Positions 46,741-59,339 of a stretch of 64,000 nucleotides of DNA are shown here, piece by piece. The DNA is from Erythrophleum ivorense (lineage: Eukaryota; Streptophyta; Magnoliopsida; Fabales; Fabaceae). Position numbers and translations under genes: made by a program. How positions within the stretch are numbered: position 1 is the stretch's first letter; the number at the start of each line of letters is the position of its first letter. Below the pieces are notes generated by a model. It worked only from the letters and a program-made list of their open reading frames with translations. It was not told the origin of the DNA and made no database searches. Location: the NCBI GenBank assembly GCA_026724425.1, contig JAIUCV010000084.1, positions 4,458,001 through 4,522,000 of the forward strand, in the 5' to 3' direction.

Positions 46741-46920
46741 TGTTGGTTTATGGTAAAAGCATTTGTAATTAAGTTCGGTTATCTGATGTTAGTAAACCGA
46801 AACTCTTCATATATAAGAAAAGTCATATGCAACGAAACAAGATAACCGAACTTAATTACAAATGCTTTTTTTTAAAAAAAGGCTTTTAATTACAAATGGT
46901 TTAAGTACCATAAACCAACA
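46741..46920. repeat. Long inverted repeat (hairpin), MITE or young MIRNA-like
   Basis: The left arm (46741-46784, starting TGTTGGTTTATGGTA and ending CGGTTATCT) is matched in reverse complement by 46840-46869 plus 46906-46920. A 36-base insertion in the right arm (46870-46905) is itself a partial copy of the arm (TTTTAATTACAAATG). The loop is about 55 bases. No clear target-site duplication was seen. Confidence 0.75.
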
Positions 46921-47499
46921 TTTCATATAATAATAGCAAACACAAAATTGTACCATCAAACTTATGCAAAATATAGTTTGCAATCAGAATTATTGATATA
47001 GAGTTTCTTCTCCTTTTTCAATTCCTTTTTTTTTGTTTTTTTTTAGCTTTGTGAGCTGGTTTTTTTACAAGCACGTAAAGTCAGGAGTATATTGATGTAG
47101 CAAAATAAGAGATGGTCCCTCGACTAGTCTACTTCAATGCACAAAAATGCATTTCGGATTGGTGATTATAAGACCTAGCTAAGATATGAGTATATCCTAA
47201 TACGTGTATTATGATAATAGTTTGTACAATATGTTGGGATTCTTAATTAGCTCATTATAATTGTTTTTATGTGTGTTCTTAATTACTTAATTAGACAAAT
47301 TAGTTGAGCCCGTTGGTTTTATATCTAATCGTTTGAGATACATATAGTTTGTAAGAGTAATGTAGTTTATTTCCATTATAATCTATTAGGTACGAATAAT
47401 TTTTAATAGAGTGATCCTAATTGGATATGACCGAAGATACTCAGGTACATTGAACATCTTTTACGGGAGTTTTCATCTTTCATAAACTATGACCGAAAC

Positions 47500-47757
47500 G
47501 TACGTGTTTCTCAAGAACTCTCGTATGGTGACGATACATAATGCCATGAGACGTACACTGGAAAGCTAATTACTCCAAACTTTCAACGTGGCTAGATATC
47601 TAGAGGTTCCTTTTCCTTCAACGTTCCTAGTACATTAGAAAAAGATATGAAACGTGTTTCTCAAAAACTCTCGTATGGCGACTATACAAAATGCCGTGAG
47701 ACATGCAATAGAAATGTATCTCAATCGGCGACTAAACAGAAATGCCGTGAGAAGTAC
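47500..47757. repeat. Diverged direct repeats, three copies
   Basis: CGTGTTTCTCAA.AACTCTCG with TATGG.GAC and ATGCC.TGAGA occurs at 47500-47553 and 47651-47703. A shorter third copy (GGCGAC, AAATGCCGTGAGA) lies at 47727-47752. Confidence 0.7.
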
Positions 47758-48540
47758 AACATACATTTTTTTTTTTGGTTTTCCAAATGCCAACACAAAC
47801 ATTTATTTAGGTGAATGACAAGTGCATACATAGATTGCTGTTAGCATCTAACAGAACGGCACCGATCAAAAAATGGATTCTTCATGTGTTATTTTATCAC
47901 ATGGACATCTAAAAATGTATTCATTTGTATCTTCGTAGATAGGTACATAAATATTTAACATGCTAAATACTGTTTCTTGCGTTTCAGTATAAATATCATT
48001 TAAGGTTTATTTTTTTTTGTTTTAAATTAAGTATTGGTTTACATTTTTATTGCATAATTTTTAGATAAAATTTAAGTCTTAATTTTGTTGAACTTATGAA
48101 TTAATAACTTAGATAAGTAATAATGAGGGGTAAATTAAAAAAATTAAACAGATTTTCTTAATATATGTGAAAAACCTTAAGAAGACAAATAACATGTTTG
48201 TGCCATGTAATAATATATATATATACATAACTTTAAGATGACAAATAACATGTTTATGTGTTGAAAGTGTATAATTTAAATTACATGTTTACATAGGAAA
48301 ATAATGTGACATACAAAAAATCACGCCATTTTTATCACTTAGAAAAATATGAGTAAACCCGTGAAACAAATTTATTTGATAAATTGGATGTTTACGAACA
48401 AAAATGATATATGTTAGAGAGAAAAATCATTTGTCCCAATCTTCATGGTTATCTCCCTTCAATTGTACCGTAGTGGTCAAACTCCCAAGTCCATCTACAC
48501 TATAGTAATAACATAACGAGAGATATGGAAATATAGTCTA

Positions 48541-48541
<1 letters not shown>

Positions 48542-48582
<41 letters not shown>
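48542..48582. repeat. TA microsatellite
   Basis: About 19 uninterrupted TA units. Confidence 0.9.
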
Positions 48583-48583
<1 letters not shown>

Positions 48584-49673
48584 ACTCCCTAATATTACTA
48601 TATTAGCAGGATCCTGATTTGCAGTGGTATCTAGATATTTTGTCTTGTTTACAGGTCAATAACCTATTTTTTTGTTTTTATAAAGGCAATAACCTGTTTT
48701 TGTTAAGTAACAACCTTCTTTCATCAAAATATCCTACCAAATTTCATTCAGGGCAAGTATATGCGAGTTCATGTATCTATAGATGTTGAACAGAAAGTGC
48801 ATAATCCATAAATATCGAAAAACAAGGAAATGATAATCAAGTAAACACCGTGTCGGACCAGCCCATAGTTTCCGGATGAATGAACAATAGCTTTCAAATT
48901 TAATTTGGACTGTGGACTTCTAACGACATTTTATGCGCTTTTTTCCCAACTTTTCAAATCATATAAAATAATTTAATAAAAAATGTGGAATCATTTATGC
49001 AATCATGTGTCTAATCACTAGGTCACATTATCAAATATTGTGTTGCTTAGTCATGTAGTTCTAAGATATTATCAACAACAAGTTTCCTCCTTGGACTGAT
49101 CTGGTCGCTTTTTTAGACAATGACCTTCCTATTGCAACATGTTGCATTGTTAAATGCCGACTACTGTTTATTTATGGTAAAGTTTTACTTTTAATTTTGT
49201 AATTAGCATGTAACTGTAATTGTGTAAGGACGACTATTTGTTGGTACGAGGTGATTAGTATGTAACTGTAATTGTGTAATTATCTAACAGTTCTATTTTT
49301 GTTTCACTTCATTGTCGACTTATGGTTGACGATGGACCTGGATTTTTCTTTGAAAAATAAAAAAACAGTAGACGTTTTCTTCTTTAGGTAACCAAAAACT
49401 AATTTGTGGTATTAGATTGATCTTTACCCCCAAAAAATTACTTTTAATAGGTTTTTTCAGAAGTGAAAAAGAAATAAAATAAAAAAGTTCTTGAAATGGT
49501 GTCTTGTGATAATATGGATAGTAGTACATAAAATGGTGTCTATATTATTTATAAATTAATATTTTCTCCAAAAATAAATTAAATATCACTATTAGTAGGT
49601 TTTCATACGTAAAAGACATAAAATATTTAAAGTTCTTGAGAACCATTTGTTTTTAAAAGTTTTTTTTAATTAC

Positions 49674-50110
49674 AGTAGAAACTCTATAAATTAATAATAT
49701 TGAAACTTTGATATTTTATTAATTTATAGAGTTATTAATTTATTAGTTTCGACTAAAATAATTTTTTTTTATCAGATTTAACGAAAAAATATTATGATTC
49801 ATAAAAAATTATAATAATTTCTGAAGTTTTATTATAAAATTAGAGATAAGTTTTTATAATTTTTAAATTTAAATTAAAACAAACAATATTATACTTATAT
49901 TTTGGTATATTATAAGATTTGTTTATGGAAATTGTTAATTTATGATATTAATGAGACTATATATTTACATAGGTTTCTTAAAAAAATTATTATCTCATTA
50001 TCTTATCGTTTTGGGCTATATTTTACACCAACCCAACTTAGGACCATAGAAATTTATTATTTTATCGAGTTTATTAGTTTATCGAATATTAATTTATAGA
50101 GTTTATTATT
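49674..50110. mobile_element. Emigrant/pogo-like MITE
   Basis: The left end after a TA is CAGTAGAAACTCTATAAATT. The right end contains TATTAATTTATAGAGTTTAT, its near reverse complement. This terminus closely resembles that of the plant Emigrant and Lemi pogo-like elements (CAGTAAAACCTCTATAAATT). A second internal copy of the same motif in inverse orientation occurs near 49720. The core is AT-rich and has no ORF. The right boundary is degenerate, within about 10 bases. Confidence 0.6.
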
Positions 50111-51493
50111 TATATCTACCTTTTGTAAAAACAGTTCTTGTGAATGATGTCTACCTTTTTAATATAGTTTTCTTAATTATGATCCCTATTTAATGTTTTG
50201 GAGAAAACAAAAAAAAATCTATTTTTTCAGAACACTATTCAACATTAAGAAGAGATTTTTTTTTTTTTTTATAAAGGATTTTCTGAAAACCTTCCTAAAC
50301 GTTTTAAAAATGTAATGAGTATCTTTTTTTTTTTAATTCGACAAGTCGTGTATCAACTTGGTTTATATTTTATGGTCTTTAGATTTTTAGTTATTTATGA
50401 TTTATCACAGCCACAGGGTTGTTATTTGTATCGATATCTCTTCAATCTTCAAACGGGTCATTAAATAATCGAAGCATATTCTTGAATATATATGTGTTTT
50501 GTTTTACAATTGAAAACATCATTTTGATCACATGTAAGTTTTTATGATCCTGTAGTACCAAACCGACCACGACTTTGCATGCTGAGATACAAAGCACTGT
50601 ACTACTACACAGTTCTCAAGGACACACAACACTGTGTGTAATTGGAAATGACATTTCAAACCCTCTATGGTGGAAAATCTTGTCCGGTTTATGTAAAACA
50701 ATGTGGATTGAACGTGAAAAATATGGGAAAAGGCGAAGCTGGTTCGTCTTCTGGTTATTTTCGTTTTAGGTTTTCAAGTTTTATTTGATTCAAAAGTAAT
50801 GATACCAATAAGGTGAAGCAGTTTGGAGGTGAATAAAACCTTAACTATTACGTATTCGTTCTGCATGTTTCTTTTTGTTTGATAAAGATTCGTTCTGTAT
50901 GTTTCACTGCCTATATGATACTTAATTGGGACAATGTGCCTACCGCTTAAATTTATAGATCTAGCAGCAACGATTAAATTTGGTTTTATATTGCACTTGA
51001 ATATTAGATGCGCGTACATACATTTTCTCTCTTTGAGATTTTAATTCTCATCATATGAAATTATGAACCTTTTTTTTTAAAAAAAACAAGGGTTTCATGA
51101 AAAAGAGACAATCATGTGAACCTTTAGTATCAATATTGGATCGTGGATATTTGGTTTTATATTTAACTTGAATAGGTGAGTATATATATTAATATTTTTC
51201 TCTCTTTGAGATTTTAGTGTTTTAGTGGTTATGCAACCCTGGAAACACTTACACATTTGCGGTTCTTTTTCTTGGGATCATCTTATGAAATTATGAATGT
51301 ATTTTTTTAAAAAAATTATGAATGTATTTTCATCATTACAAAACTTAGTTTTCAAAAAAATGTTATTTAAAAAAATTAAAATAATATTTAGATTATTTAC
51401 AAAAGGTCTCAATCTATAAAGATAATATACAATTGATTACGGTCATAATCATACTATGAAAACGTGTTCAATATGATATACAATTGATTTACC

Positions 51494-51997
51494 GTCATAG
51501 TCAGAGCCGTGCCTAATGAACAAAAAAAAACTCTGGCCTACGGCATCACTTATAGGAAGAATATCACAGAGGCATATTTTATAGTTTCATATATGTTCAT
51601 TGGGGATATTGTTTCCTTGCTTAAGTTTTTGTCCAATGTTAAAAATCATACACATCGTTTCAAAGCTCTTTGTCTAGATATTTAAATTATTTACTTCTTA
51701 TATTTATTTCTTATGTTTTTATCATTGGTTTTTCTTTAATCGTTCTACCAAGTTTCTAGTTGGCCATTCTTTTTTCCTTTTATATTGTCTTCTTTCATTA
51801 AATATATGATATCTTTCTTAATAAATAACATTTTTATACTATAGTTTTTATATAAAATTCTGTATATTGATCACAAGCAATTTTTTTGTTTTTCCTTTAT
51901 GTCACCATTTCATTATAAAATATCAAATATTTGAATAGAAAAAAAAAACATGTTTGCTTACGGCATCAAAAATCTTTGGCACGACCCTGGTCATAGT
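51494..51997. mobile_element. Small non-autonomous hAT element, same family ends as the large hAT
   Basis: The element spans 51502-51989 (488 bp), flanked by the 8-bp direct repeat GTCATAGT (51494-51501 and 51990-51997). The left end CAGAGCCGTGCCTAATG is nearly the same as that of the hAT at 14886 (CAGAGCCGTGCCTCATG). The right end on the other strand is CAGGGTCGTGCC. No coding sequence is present. TACGGCATCA repeats near both ends. Confidence 0.88.
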
Positions 51998-52694
51998 CAT
52001 ACAAGGGCGACTCTATGTGGCTGCAACCAATACAATCAAATATTTTCTATAGTAATGGTAAAAGTAAATTAAAGGTCATTTCTTCCTCTTATGAACATAT
52101 TGTTCCTCATATTTTGTTAATTTCTTCCTTTGTCTAGTTTGCAATTTAGCCCGTAATCTCCCTTAGTATCCGGAGTCAGCCTTTTCTATATTTCAATTTA
52201 AAGAATATATCTTCCGTCTCAAATTGAATTTAAACTCAGGATACAAGAAAATCAACTTTTATAGTACCACTAAACCACCACCTCTTTGGTTAGTTTGCAT
52301 TTTCTTATAACTTCTTAAGTATTCTTATTATTTTATATTGCATTCAAATAAACTACAAAAATTAATAAAAAAATACCTAAAAGATTGTGTTCGTAACATT
52401 CTTTTTCTAAGTCGTAATAGCTTATTGTATTCTGTTTTTTTTGGGGGTCAAAATATTATTTTGTTTTATGTAACAAAATTTACTGTATTATATAATGCGT
52501 CTGGTAGAAATTCTTTTACATCTGCTGCTGGATTTACATGTAAGATAAGGAAATAATGTTTTAATTAGAGTTACCATTTAAATATATAAAGACGTGTGCT
52601 TGTAAATTTGTAATGTTAACTATTGCTAATACTGTAATATTTTTTAGAAAACTTAGGAGTACTTAATCATCATGCTTTTGGAGTCAATGGTCTA

Positions 52695-52847
52695 ACACTT
52701 GTTGAAGAGAGTAAAACCCACGGCCATGGCATGAGATAATTTCCTCCATAGTCAATGTTTTTCTTTTGGAGTTGGAAACGACTTGTTCTCTGAAGAGCAA
52801 AACCCACGGCCATGACATGAGTTTTCTTCCATAGTCGATGTTAATTT
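52695..52847. repeat. Imperfect direct repeat upstream of SAUR
   Basis: AAAACCCACGGCCATG.CATGA followed by TCCATAGTC.ATGTT occurs at about 52712-52760 and 52799-52843. The copies lie 270-420 bases upstream of the SAUR start codon. The core ACGGCCATGGCATGA is GC-rich against the surroundings, so regulatory function is conceivable. Confidence 0.75.
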
Positions 52848-53017
52848 TACAGACGGTAAGAAACAAAAGAAGACAAATACAACTTACAACGGAAACAGCT
52901 TTCGTGGAAAATTCAAAGGAACGTAAACCAACTCAGCCACATGCTTTGGTCTCCCTTACTCGATTAGCCCTCTTACTTCTTCCTTTTCTTTCTTATCCTC
53001 TTTGCACCATTCCTCCT

Positions 53018-53026
53018 TATATATAC
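53018..53026 (+). promoter_or_regulatory. Probable TATA box of the SAUR gene
   Basis: TTATATATA lies 92 bases upstream of the SAUR start codon, at a usual distance, within a pyrimidine-rich leader context. Confidence 0.6.
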
Positions 53027-53117
53027 TCTCTCTTACATGTCTATACTCGAACATATACTTTTTTAAAACCCCCGAAAACTCGAGAAGGAATTAAAAAAGA
53101 AACAGAATCTATTAAGC

Positions 53118-53492
53118 ATGGCAAGGCAAAGAATGGTGAAAGTTGAGCAGTCAAAGAAGAAAACGGGTGGAATTGTGAAGCTCAAGAATGTTGTAGAGAG
53201 GTTAGTGCAAATCAAAAGCTTTTCCTCGGCCAAGAAACCGTGTGCCGACGAATACGGCCGTCACTGCGTCCCAAAAGATGTGAAGCAAGGTCATTTCGCG
53301 GTGATAGCCGTTGATGGATGTCATGAGCCTACTCAAAAATTCGCTGTCCCATTGATGTATCTAGAACATCCTATGTTCCGGGAGCTTCTAGAAAGAGCGG
53401 AGGAGGAGTACGGTTTCGATCACGAGGGAGCCCTGATGGTACCTTGCCGGCCAAGCCATCTCCAGATGATTTTGACCGATCAATGGTCTTAG
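53118..53492 (+). CDS. SAUR family protein (SAUR42-like)
   Basis: An intronless gene of 124 residues, typical of SAURs. After a basic N-terminus (MARQRMVKVEQSKKKTGGIV) comes the SAUR domain: VPKDVKQGHFAVIAVDGCHE at about residue 52, QKFAVPLMYLEHPMFRELLE, RAEEEYGFDHEGALMVPC, and a short C-terminal tail LQMILTDQWS. SAUR proteins are rapidly auxin-induced and many promote cell expansion by inhibiting PP2C-D phosphatases and so keeping plasma-membrane H+-ATPases active. The position fits At2g28085. The start is the first Met ahead of the basic segment. ATTTA-rich sequence after the stop could be an mRNA instability region. Confidence 0.93.
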   Translation: MARQRMVKVEQSKKKTGGIVKLKNVVERLVQIKSFSSAKKPCADEYGRHCVPKDVKQGHFAVIAVDGCHEPTQKFAVPLMYLEHPMFRELLERAEEEYGFDHEGALMVPCRPSHLQMILTDQWS

Positions 53493-55787
53493 AATCTATG
53501 CTGTAGTTATTGAAGTATGATACATTTGATAATCAAATAAAAAAACTTTATTAATTTTCTTACTAGAGGTACTCGTATGCTTTCTACTAATCACTTAAGG
53601 TTTAAACTATGCATTTCCAGTAGTTAAAATGCTAATAGTCATGCGAATTTTACATGTTAGGTTTAGTCTTAACTTGAAAAAACAAACAAAATACCTATAT
53701 AAAAACAAGTGATTTGAAATATTTTCATTTTTAAAACAACTGACTAAAAGTGTATTGTTTACATATTAGACTCGGATTTGACTCTTGTATTACGCTTGAA
53801 ACGGTGATTCATTAATTTAAACTTTTTTTTTTCTTTTCCAAATCTCAGGTTCTCCCTCTTTAGTTAGTATATTTATATTAATCTCTTTAATTAGTGTTTT
53901 TCTTTTTTTTTTTGGTTGTGGGAATTGATTGAATTTGCTATTTTCTTTACCTAAAATATGCATGTTCCAATGCTGATTAGGATTATTAATAATTTTAGTA
54001 CTAATAATTTTTAAGATCAATCGAGAAGCTTTGACTGAATGCCGTGAAGATTCGAAAACAATTTCGAAACTAACTTTGGAATAATTATAAAATAATAATA
54101 TTTTTCACAATCCTTATTTGGGTGTTGAAAATTACAAAAATGGGATTTCAGTTATAAGTTTAGGAGGATATAATAGGATTTTAATTATTATAAATTCTAG
54201 TTCACCAATGTTAAGACCAAAAAATATTTAGAGAGACAAGAACATAAAATGTTTATTTATTTCCAATTTTTCATTTTAAAGAGAAAAAAAGTCATACCCA
54301 GACTTAAAAAATCTTATCATCATCACTAAACTTTATGACACGTGTTCAAAACATTAAAGTGTTTATTATGGAAAAGTGGAAAACCTAGGGTTTTTTTGTT
54401 TTTTTTTTTTTTGTTTTGAACAAAAGGCTTAACCTAGGGTTTTATTGTTCCAATGCAAGATTATGATGTAACTGAATACACGAAGCATAGACACAAACAA
54501 GCTTCAATACCTTAACGGACCTTCTTCATACTCCACTATACAACTTGTTAGTGGTTACCTTAAAAAAATTTACTTCTATTCTTACAAATGACTAATAAAA
54601 ATGAAAGCAGATATTTTTCTTGTAGCTTTAATGCCAATGAAATCTGATGTGGAGAGGAGATATGAGACGTCACTCATAGGTATTGAATACTGTAGGTATC
54701 TATGTTTCCTAATAAATATATATATAGATATTTACATAAATGTATGTTAAATAGTAAGACAATATACATAAACCCCAAAGAGAAGGTAGGACAATGTACA
54801 CCAATCCGTACTCGTGTTTTCTCAATCAGTGCACCCTCCACACATGACCTACGAGATGGAGATTGGGACCAGTCTTATTATGGGCAGTGTTTGAAGTTCA
54901 ATCGCTTATATATATAGTTTCTAACGTTTTAAACTATATATAAGTATCAATTTTTTTTTTTACTTTTAAGTTTAAATATGATACTGGTGTGCTTTTATTC
55001 AAAGAAAATCACAATCTTTAAGTCGTAAATGAGAAAAAGCAAATGAAAAATTAAGTTTGCGTTTGATGTGTTTGTGTTCGTATTTTTTTAAAAATAGTAA
55101 ATGAAACAAAGCAAAATATCATGTTACCTATTACTGTCAATTATATGTTTTAAAAAAAAATCTATATATAAACACAAAAGCAAAAAAGTTGGCTTTAAAC
55201 AATACGGACTATGATCCAAATATACAAGTTGATGATTGCTTGTTACTTAGTGGCTTTATATATATGTGTGTGTGTAGAAGTAATGTGTTAATTGAATGTT
55301 GAGTCACTTTTTGTACACCTCACTCTATTATAGAAAAGATCATACGTTGCCTGTTGGCATTAATATGTGAAAGTATAAACCAGAATTTATGGACCGGCCG
55401 GTTTGGCAACGGAGTTTCTCTTAAATTCATCCGTCAGGTGTCGTTTTGCTGAAAAAATCACAAACCGAATTTTGTTCACAGTTTAAAATGTCTTTCTGTT
55501 CTCCAAAGCACACTTTAATTCCTCCTCTTGTATATATGACCTAGTGGGAACTGATTGTATAATTTTGAGGAATAGGTGGAGAATAATTAAGATACGAGAG
55601 TTTAATCGGAAATAATGATGTTGTTTTCATATAACCACTGATAAACCAGAGCGATTACATATGCGCGGTTATATAATGAGTGTAAGCTAATTTCCAAACC
55701 AACATTATGTACAATACTTTCAACACATACATATATGTGAAAGTTCATATCTAGAGAGGTATTTGTGAACTTAAAATCTCGTTGATA
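53493..55787. other. Intergenic, no gene seen
   Basis: AT-rich DNA between the SAUR gene and the CACTA element. ACCTAGGGTTTT occurs twice (about 54384 and 54430) around a T tract. A TATATGTGTGTGTG run lies near 55258. No ORF with a recognisable domain and no element ends were found. Confidence 0.4.
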
Positions 55788-55809
55788 CACTACAAGAAAA
55801 CAGGGGTGT

Positions 55810-56225
55810 TCCCGACGATCAAATCCGTCGATATATCGTCGGAAATAGACAATATGGACGAATTACCGACGGATTGAGGTCGTCGTAACTATCTCGTCGG
55901 TAAAATAATCTCGTCGCAAATCCGTTGGTAAATCCCGACGGAGTTCCGACCGACCAATATTTCCGACCGATTATCGACGATGAATTTTCGCTTCGGTTTA
56001 TCGTCGGGATATCGTCAATATAAGTAAACGACCGAGAGCTGACGGATTATCGATTGTGACTATTAGCGACGGATTAGCGAGGAATTTAATTACCGACGGA
56101 TTTGCGAGGGCAAGATTCCGACGGATTTGCGAGGGACAGATTCCGACGGATTTCCGAAGGATGTTTTTCCAACGACTTTCCGACGAATACATTCCGATTG
56201 ATTTGAGATGGTTTTCCGAGGAAAA
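55810..56225. repeat. CACTA left subterminal repeats
   Basis: About twenty short copies of CCGACGGATT, TCGTCGGAAA and TTTGCGAGG in direct and inverted order. Such arrays are the binding sites of TNPA-type proteins in En/Spm elements. Confidence 0.8.
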
Positions 56226-56450
56226 TTGAAAATTTTATTAAAAAAAAAATAAAACCGAATTCTAATTTTCCATCTAAATAAATATCAATATATAAAACCG
56301 AATTTTTATACACAAAAGTTGATATATAAATATCAAAGTCTACAAAAACAAAATAAGCATTACAAAATAAGTTTCAAGCATTACAATACGAAAATGTAAT
56401 TGTCCTTTGCTTAGGCAATACCAAAACCAAACCTTCAGCTTGACATCATA

Positions 56451-58005
56451 TTAGAAAAACGGCATATCCGGCCACTTACTTCGCATAAACTCAGACATTT
56501 TTGAGACCTTACCCTTTGTAGAGGTGAGTTCCTCTTGCGTGGAAGACAACCTCTCTTCTGTTTCTGCTTTGGAGACTTCCAATGCAGTAACCTTCTCTTT
56601 AAGCTCCTCGTTTTGCCGGAGGAGATCGTTGCTGTAGTCAGCAAAAAATGATGTTGCAGGATCCTCCTCTGCAATATTACCAAGCCCTGGACGACGTTTT
56701 TTCTTGACTGGAATCGCCTACAAAACAAAAAGGCCAACACATCATATTAGTTACTAATTGTAATATCACTAACTGAGACTAAGTATTTGACTATTTTGTT
56801 ATACTAATAATCTAATATGCGAACAAGTATTTAAAATATCACAGAAAACTTAAAACAAAGTACAGTGAAAAAAATACCTTGAGAACAAGGTTGTTGACTT
56901 GGTTCCGAGACAAATCTTCCATAGAGGGGTCCTCTTGCGACAACTGAGTTAGAAGGTCCATCTTCTCCATGGTGACCTTCTCCACGATTTCCGAAATGAC
57001 AGGATCTTGAATAACACCAGTTTTCTTATTGGTGTGGTATCTCTTGAGCACTTGGAGGTGATTTGGCGCAACACCTCCAGATTCTTTTGTCTGAAAACAA
57101 TTAAAAACAAAGGACATGTTATTTTACATTTAAACTAACCCAAAATAACCAAAAAAATAAAAAATGAACCTTACCATTTGGTCGACCGTGCTGATGTGGC
57201 TAGTCGCGCCGCCATTGTGAACGTAAGACCCTCTACCATCACGATCGCTCATTCGGTTACAAGAATTGGTTATCGAAATCTTCTCTGTGTCAGGATTTTC
57301 CCAATACGGAATAAGCTTTTCGTAGATCCCCATGTCCAAACCTCTCGGTTTTCCTTTCTTCCCTCTTTTCCAATGCATCTTCCAAGCATTCATGTGGCGT
57401 GAATACTGTTTTGCAGCCTCCTTGTCAAAGGCTTTTCGGACAATTTCCGTGATGTTGTGATCCCATGTAAACTCTTGCTACAAATACATAAAAATACACC
57501 AACATGAAAGCCATACAAGTTACAAAGAACTTGAAAGAGACAAAGTAATAAATTAGGGAACTCACAGCAAAATTCCTGAACCATTTATCCTTTTCGGAAA
57601 ATGGCATTTCAGAAAATGTTTTACGAGGATGCTCGATAAGGGAGTGACACATTTTCAGAATGCTCTTGCTAATGCCATTGTGTGATGGTCCAAACCTACA
57701 TTTTCCACCACAATATAACATCAAACACAATTATATGGATGATAGAGTGCAACAACAAAGAAAATAAAGAGGATATTTTTCATCTTACCAAGTTGATTTG
57801 CCTCTGCGTCTTGGGTCGAGAAGAATGTGGTCTTCACGTCCCGGTTGCTGTACTAATTCCGCCACGGTCATCGTAAGTGGTGGAGCTTCACCGTGAGACT
57901 CATGCAGCTGAGAAGCCGAGGGACTTGCTGTTGAAGTTCCAGAATCACTTCTTCCTCTCGGAGAATGATTTCCACGTCCACGGAAATCTGCATAAGAACC
58001 AGACC
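56451..58005 (-). CDS. CACTA TNPA-like protein (Ptta/En/Spm plant transposase)
   Basis: A multi-exon minus-strand gene. The first visible exon (about 58005-57790) encodes SGSYADFRGRGNHSPRGRSD and MTVAELVQQPGREDHILLDP. Next come FGPSHNGISKSILKMCHSL (57697-57567), EFTWDHNITEIVRKAFDKEA with NAWKMHWKRGKKGKPRGLDM (57475-57179), ESGGVAPNHLQVLKRYHTNK (57092-56880), and a last exon (56721-56451) with a coiled-coil ending PDMPFF. WDHN/ FDKEAAKQY and the GKKGKP region are typical of the plant transposase family PF03004. It probably binds the subterminal repeats. The start codon and any upstream exons were not resolved. Confidence 0.75.
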
Positions 58006-59042
58006 TAAAGGAAACTCAAAAGCAAAGAGAAAAAAGAGATTGTTAACTAACTATGATAACGAACAACACATATAAACAAAGAACCAAGATTTGGGTTATG
58101 ATAATTTTACATTGTGTTGCGGTGGTGAGAGAGAGCTGCGACGGCGGTATGTGAGAAGGCAAGAGATCTCTACGATATGATCAACACAAATGTGTCTGCA
58201 AATATAAACTGAAATGTCAAATTATCTTGGATTGCTATTATAAAACTCTTGATTAAAAGTTGGAATTTTGGATTTAGAATAAGAGAGAATAAAAATGTCA
58301 TAACACATTTACAACAATGACTATAACGATGACTCACTAATCGTCATAACAAAAATTGCAGTAGGATAATGGACTTGACATTTTTTCTGATTAAATAAAT
58401 ACTCAACCCAGTCTAGAGCAAGTGGATCTTGCGATTTTACATTGCTCAAATGAAACCACTCTTACGAAACTTGAGTAAACCACTCTAAAGCAAGTGGATC
58501 TATTAAGAAATAGTGGTATTCTAAAAAGAATATAATTCCTGCAGGGAATATCCCAACACAACTTAAGATAATTACGAAACTTGTTGTTTGAAATACTAAC
58601 TGCGATAACTAGTTACCTCGTTTCGTTTAAAGGGAGTTTAACAAAGGAAGAACAACAATTCTTCTTTTGTTATTCCTCGTGAATCCAAAAAAATGAGAAA
58701 TCAATGCAAACATGATGACAAAGCATGAACTCTTTCTAAAATAATTTCTCAGTTTCAACAATGAAATCATATCTGCCTGAAACCAAATACTCTGCCAGAC
58801 ATTGCTGTGCGGTTTAAGAAAATAAAATTGAAAGGCCTTATGAATATCGAGTTCCTTCTTCAACCAAAAGCAAACAAAAAGATGGATAATTTGGGTGTTA
58901 AATCATCTCACTTTCACTCGATAAAACAAAAAAGCAGAAAAGAGAGTAGCAATGAGAAACAAACCTCCATACGGAAGAGACTAGTTGGCAAGACGATTCC
59001 AGCAACAACTGAAGTTCTAAACGTCTCCAAGAACTCTGGCGC

Positions 59043-59296
59043 TCTAATGATTGGCCGGAAATGGAAAAGGGGTGCCGGATATCACGGGATTTCGCCGGAT
59101 TTCGACCCTGTTTTCGCCGCAATGATGGACGCCTTCGAAGTCGCAAAATAGAGAAGGAACGGAGGCTGGTACTCTAACGATTGGCCGGAAATACAGAATG
59201 GGTGCCTGATATCGCCGGAAATCGCCGGATATCACCGGATATGGCTGGATTTCGCCGGATTTTGCCGGAGTGGGGGTCGACTTCGAAGTCGCAAGA
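59043..59296. repeat. Imperfect tandem duplication of about 130 bp inside the CACTA element
   Basis: GATTGGCCGGAAAT, a run of TCGCCGGAT words and TTCGAAGTCGCAA occur twice in order (59050-59148 and 59177-59293). The CGCCGGAT words are themselves repeated several times in the second copy. Confidence 0.75.
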
Positions 59297-59339
59297 GAAG
59301 TCGCCAATTTACGATTAGGGTTAATGGGGAAGAAAAAAA

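Larger units (their letters stand above)
46338..53117. other. Gene-poor region, 6.8 kb, with small repeats and MITEs
   Basis: No protein gene is seen between the HIPP stop and the SAUR start. The region holds the short repeats, hairpin, Emigrant-like MITE and small hAT element listed separately. What remains is AT-rich with many homopolymers; stretches 47800-48530, 48590-49670 and 50120-51490 contain nothing I can name. Confidence 0.5.

Noticed and set aside
54702..54917. 71-residue plus-strand frame near 54.8 kb
   Set aside because: No family recognised and composition like surrounding AT-rich spacer.
55810..56225. Regularly spaced short repeats that could suggest a CRISPR array
   Set aside because: Plant DNA with CACTA subterminal motifs in both orientations; no fixed repeat-spacer pattern.
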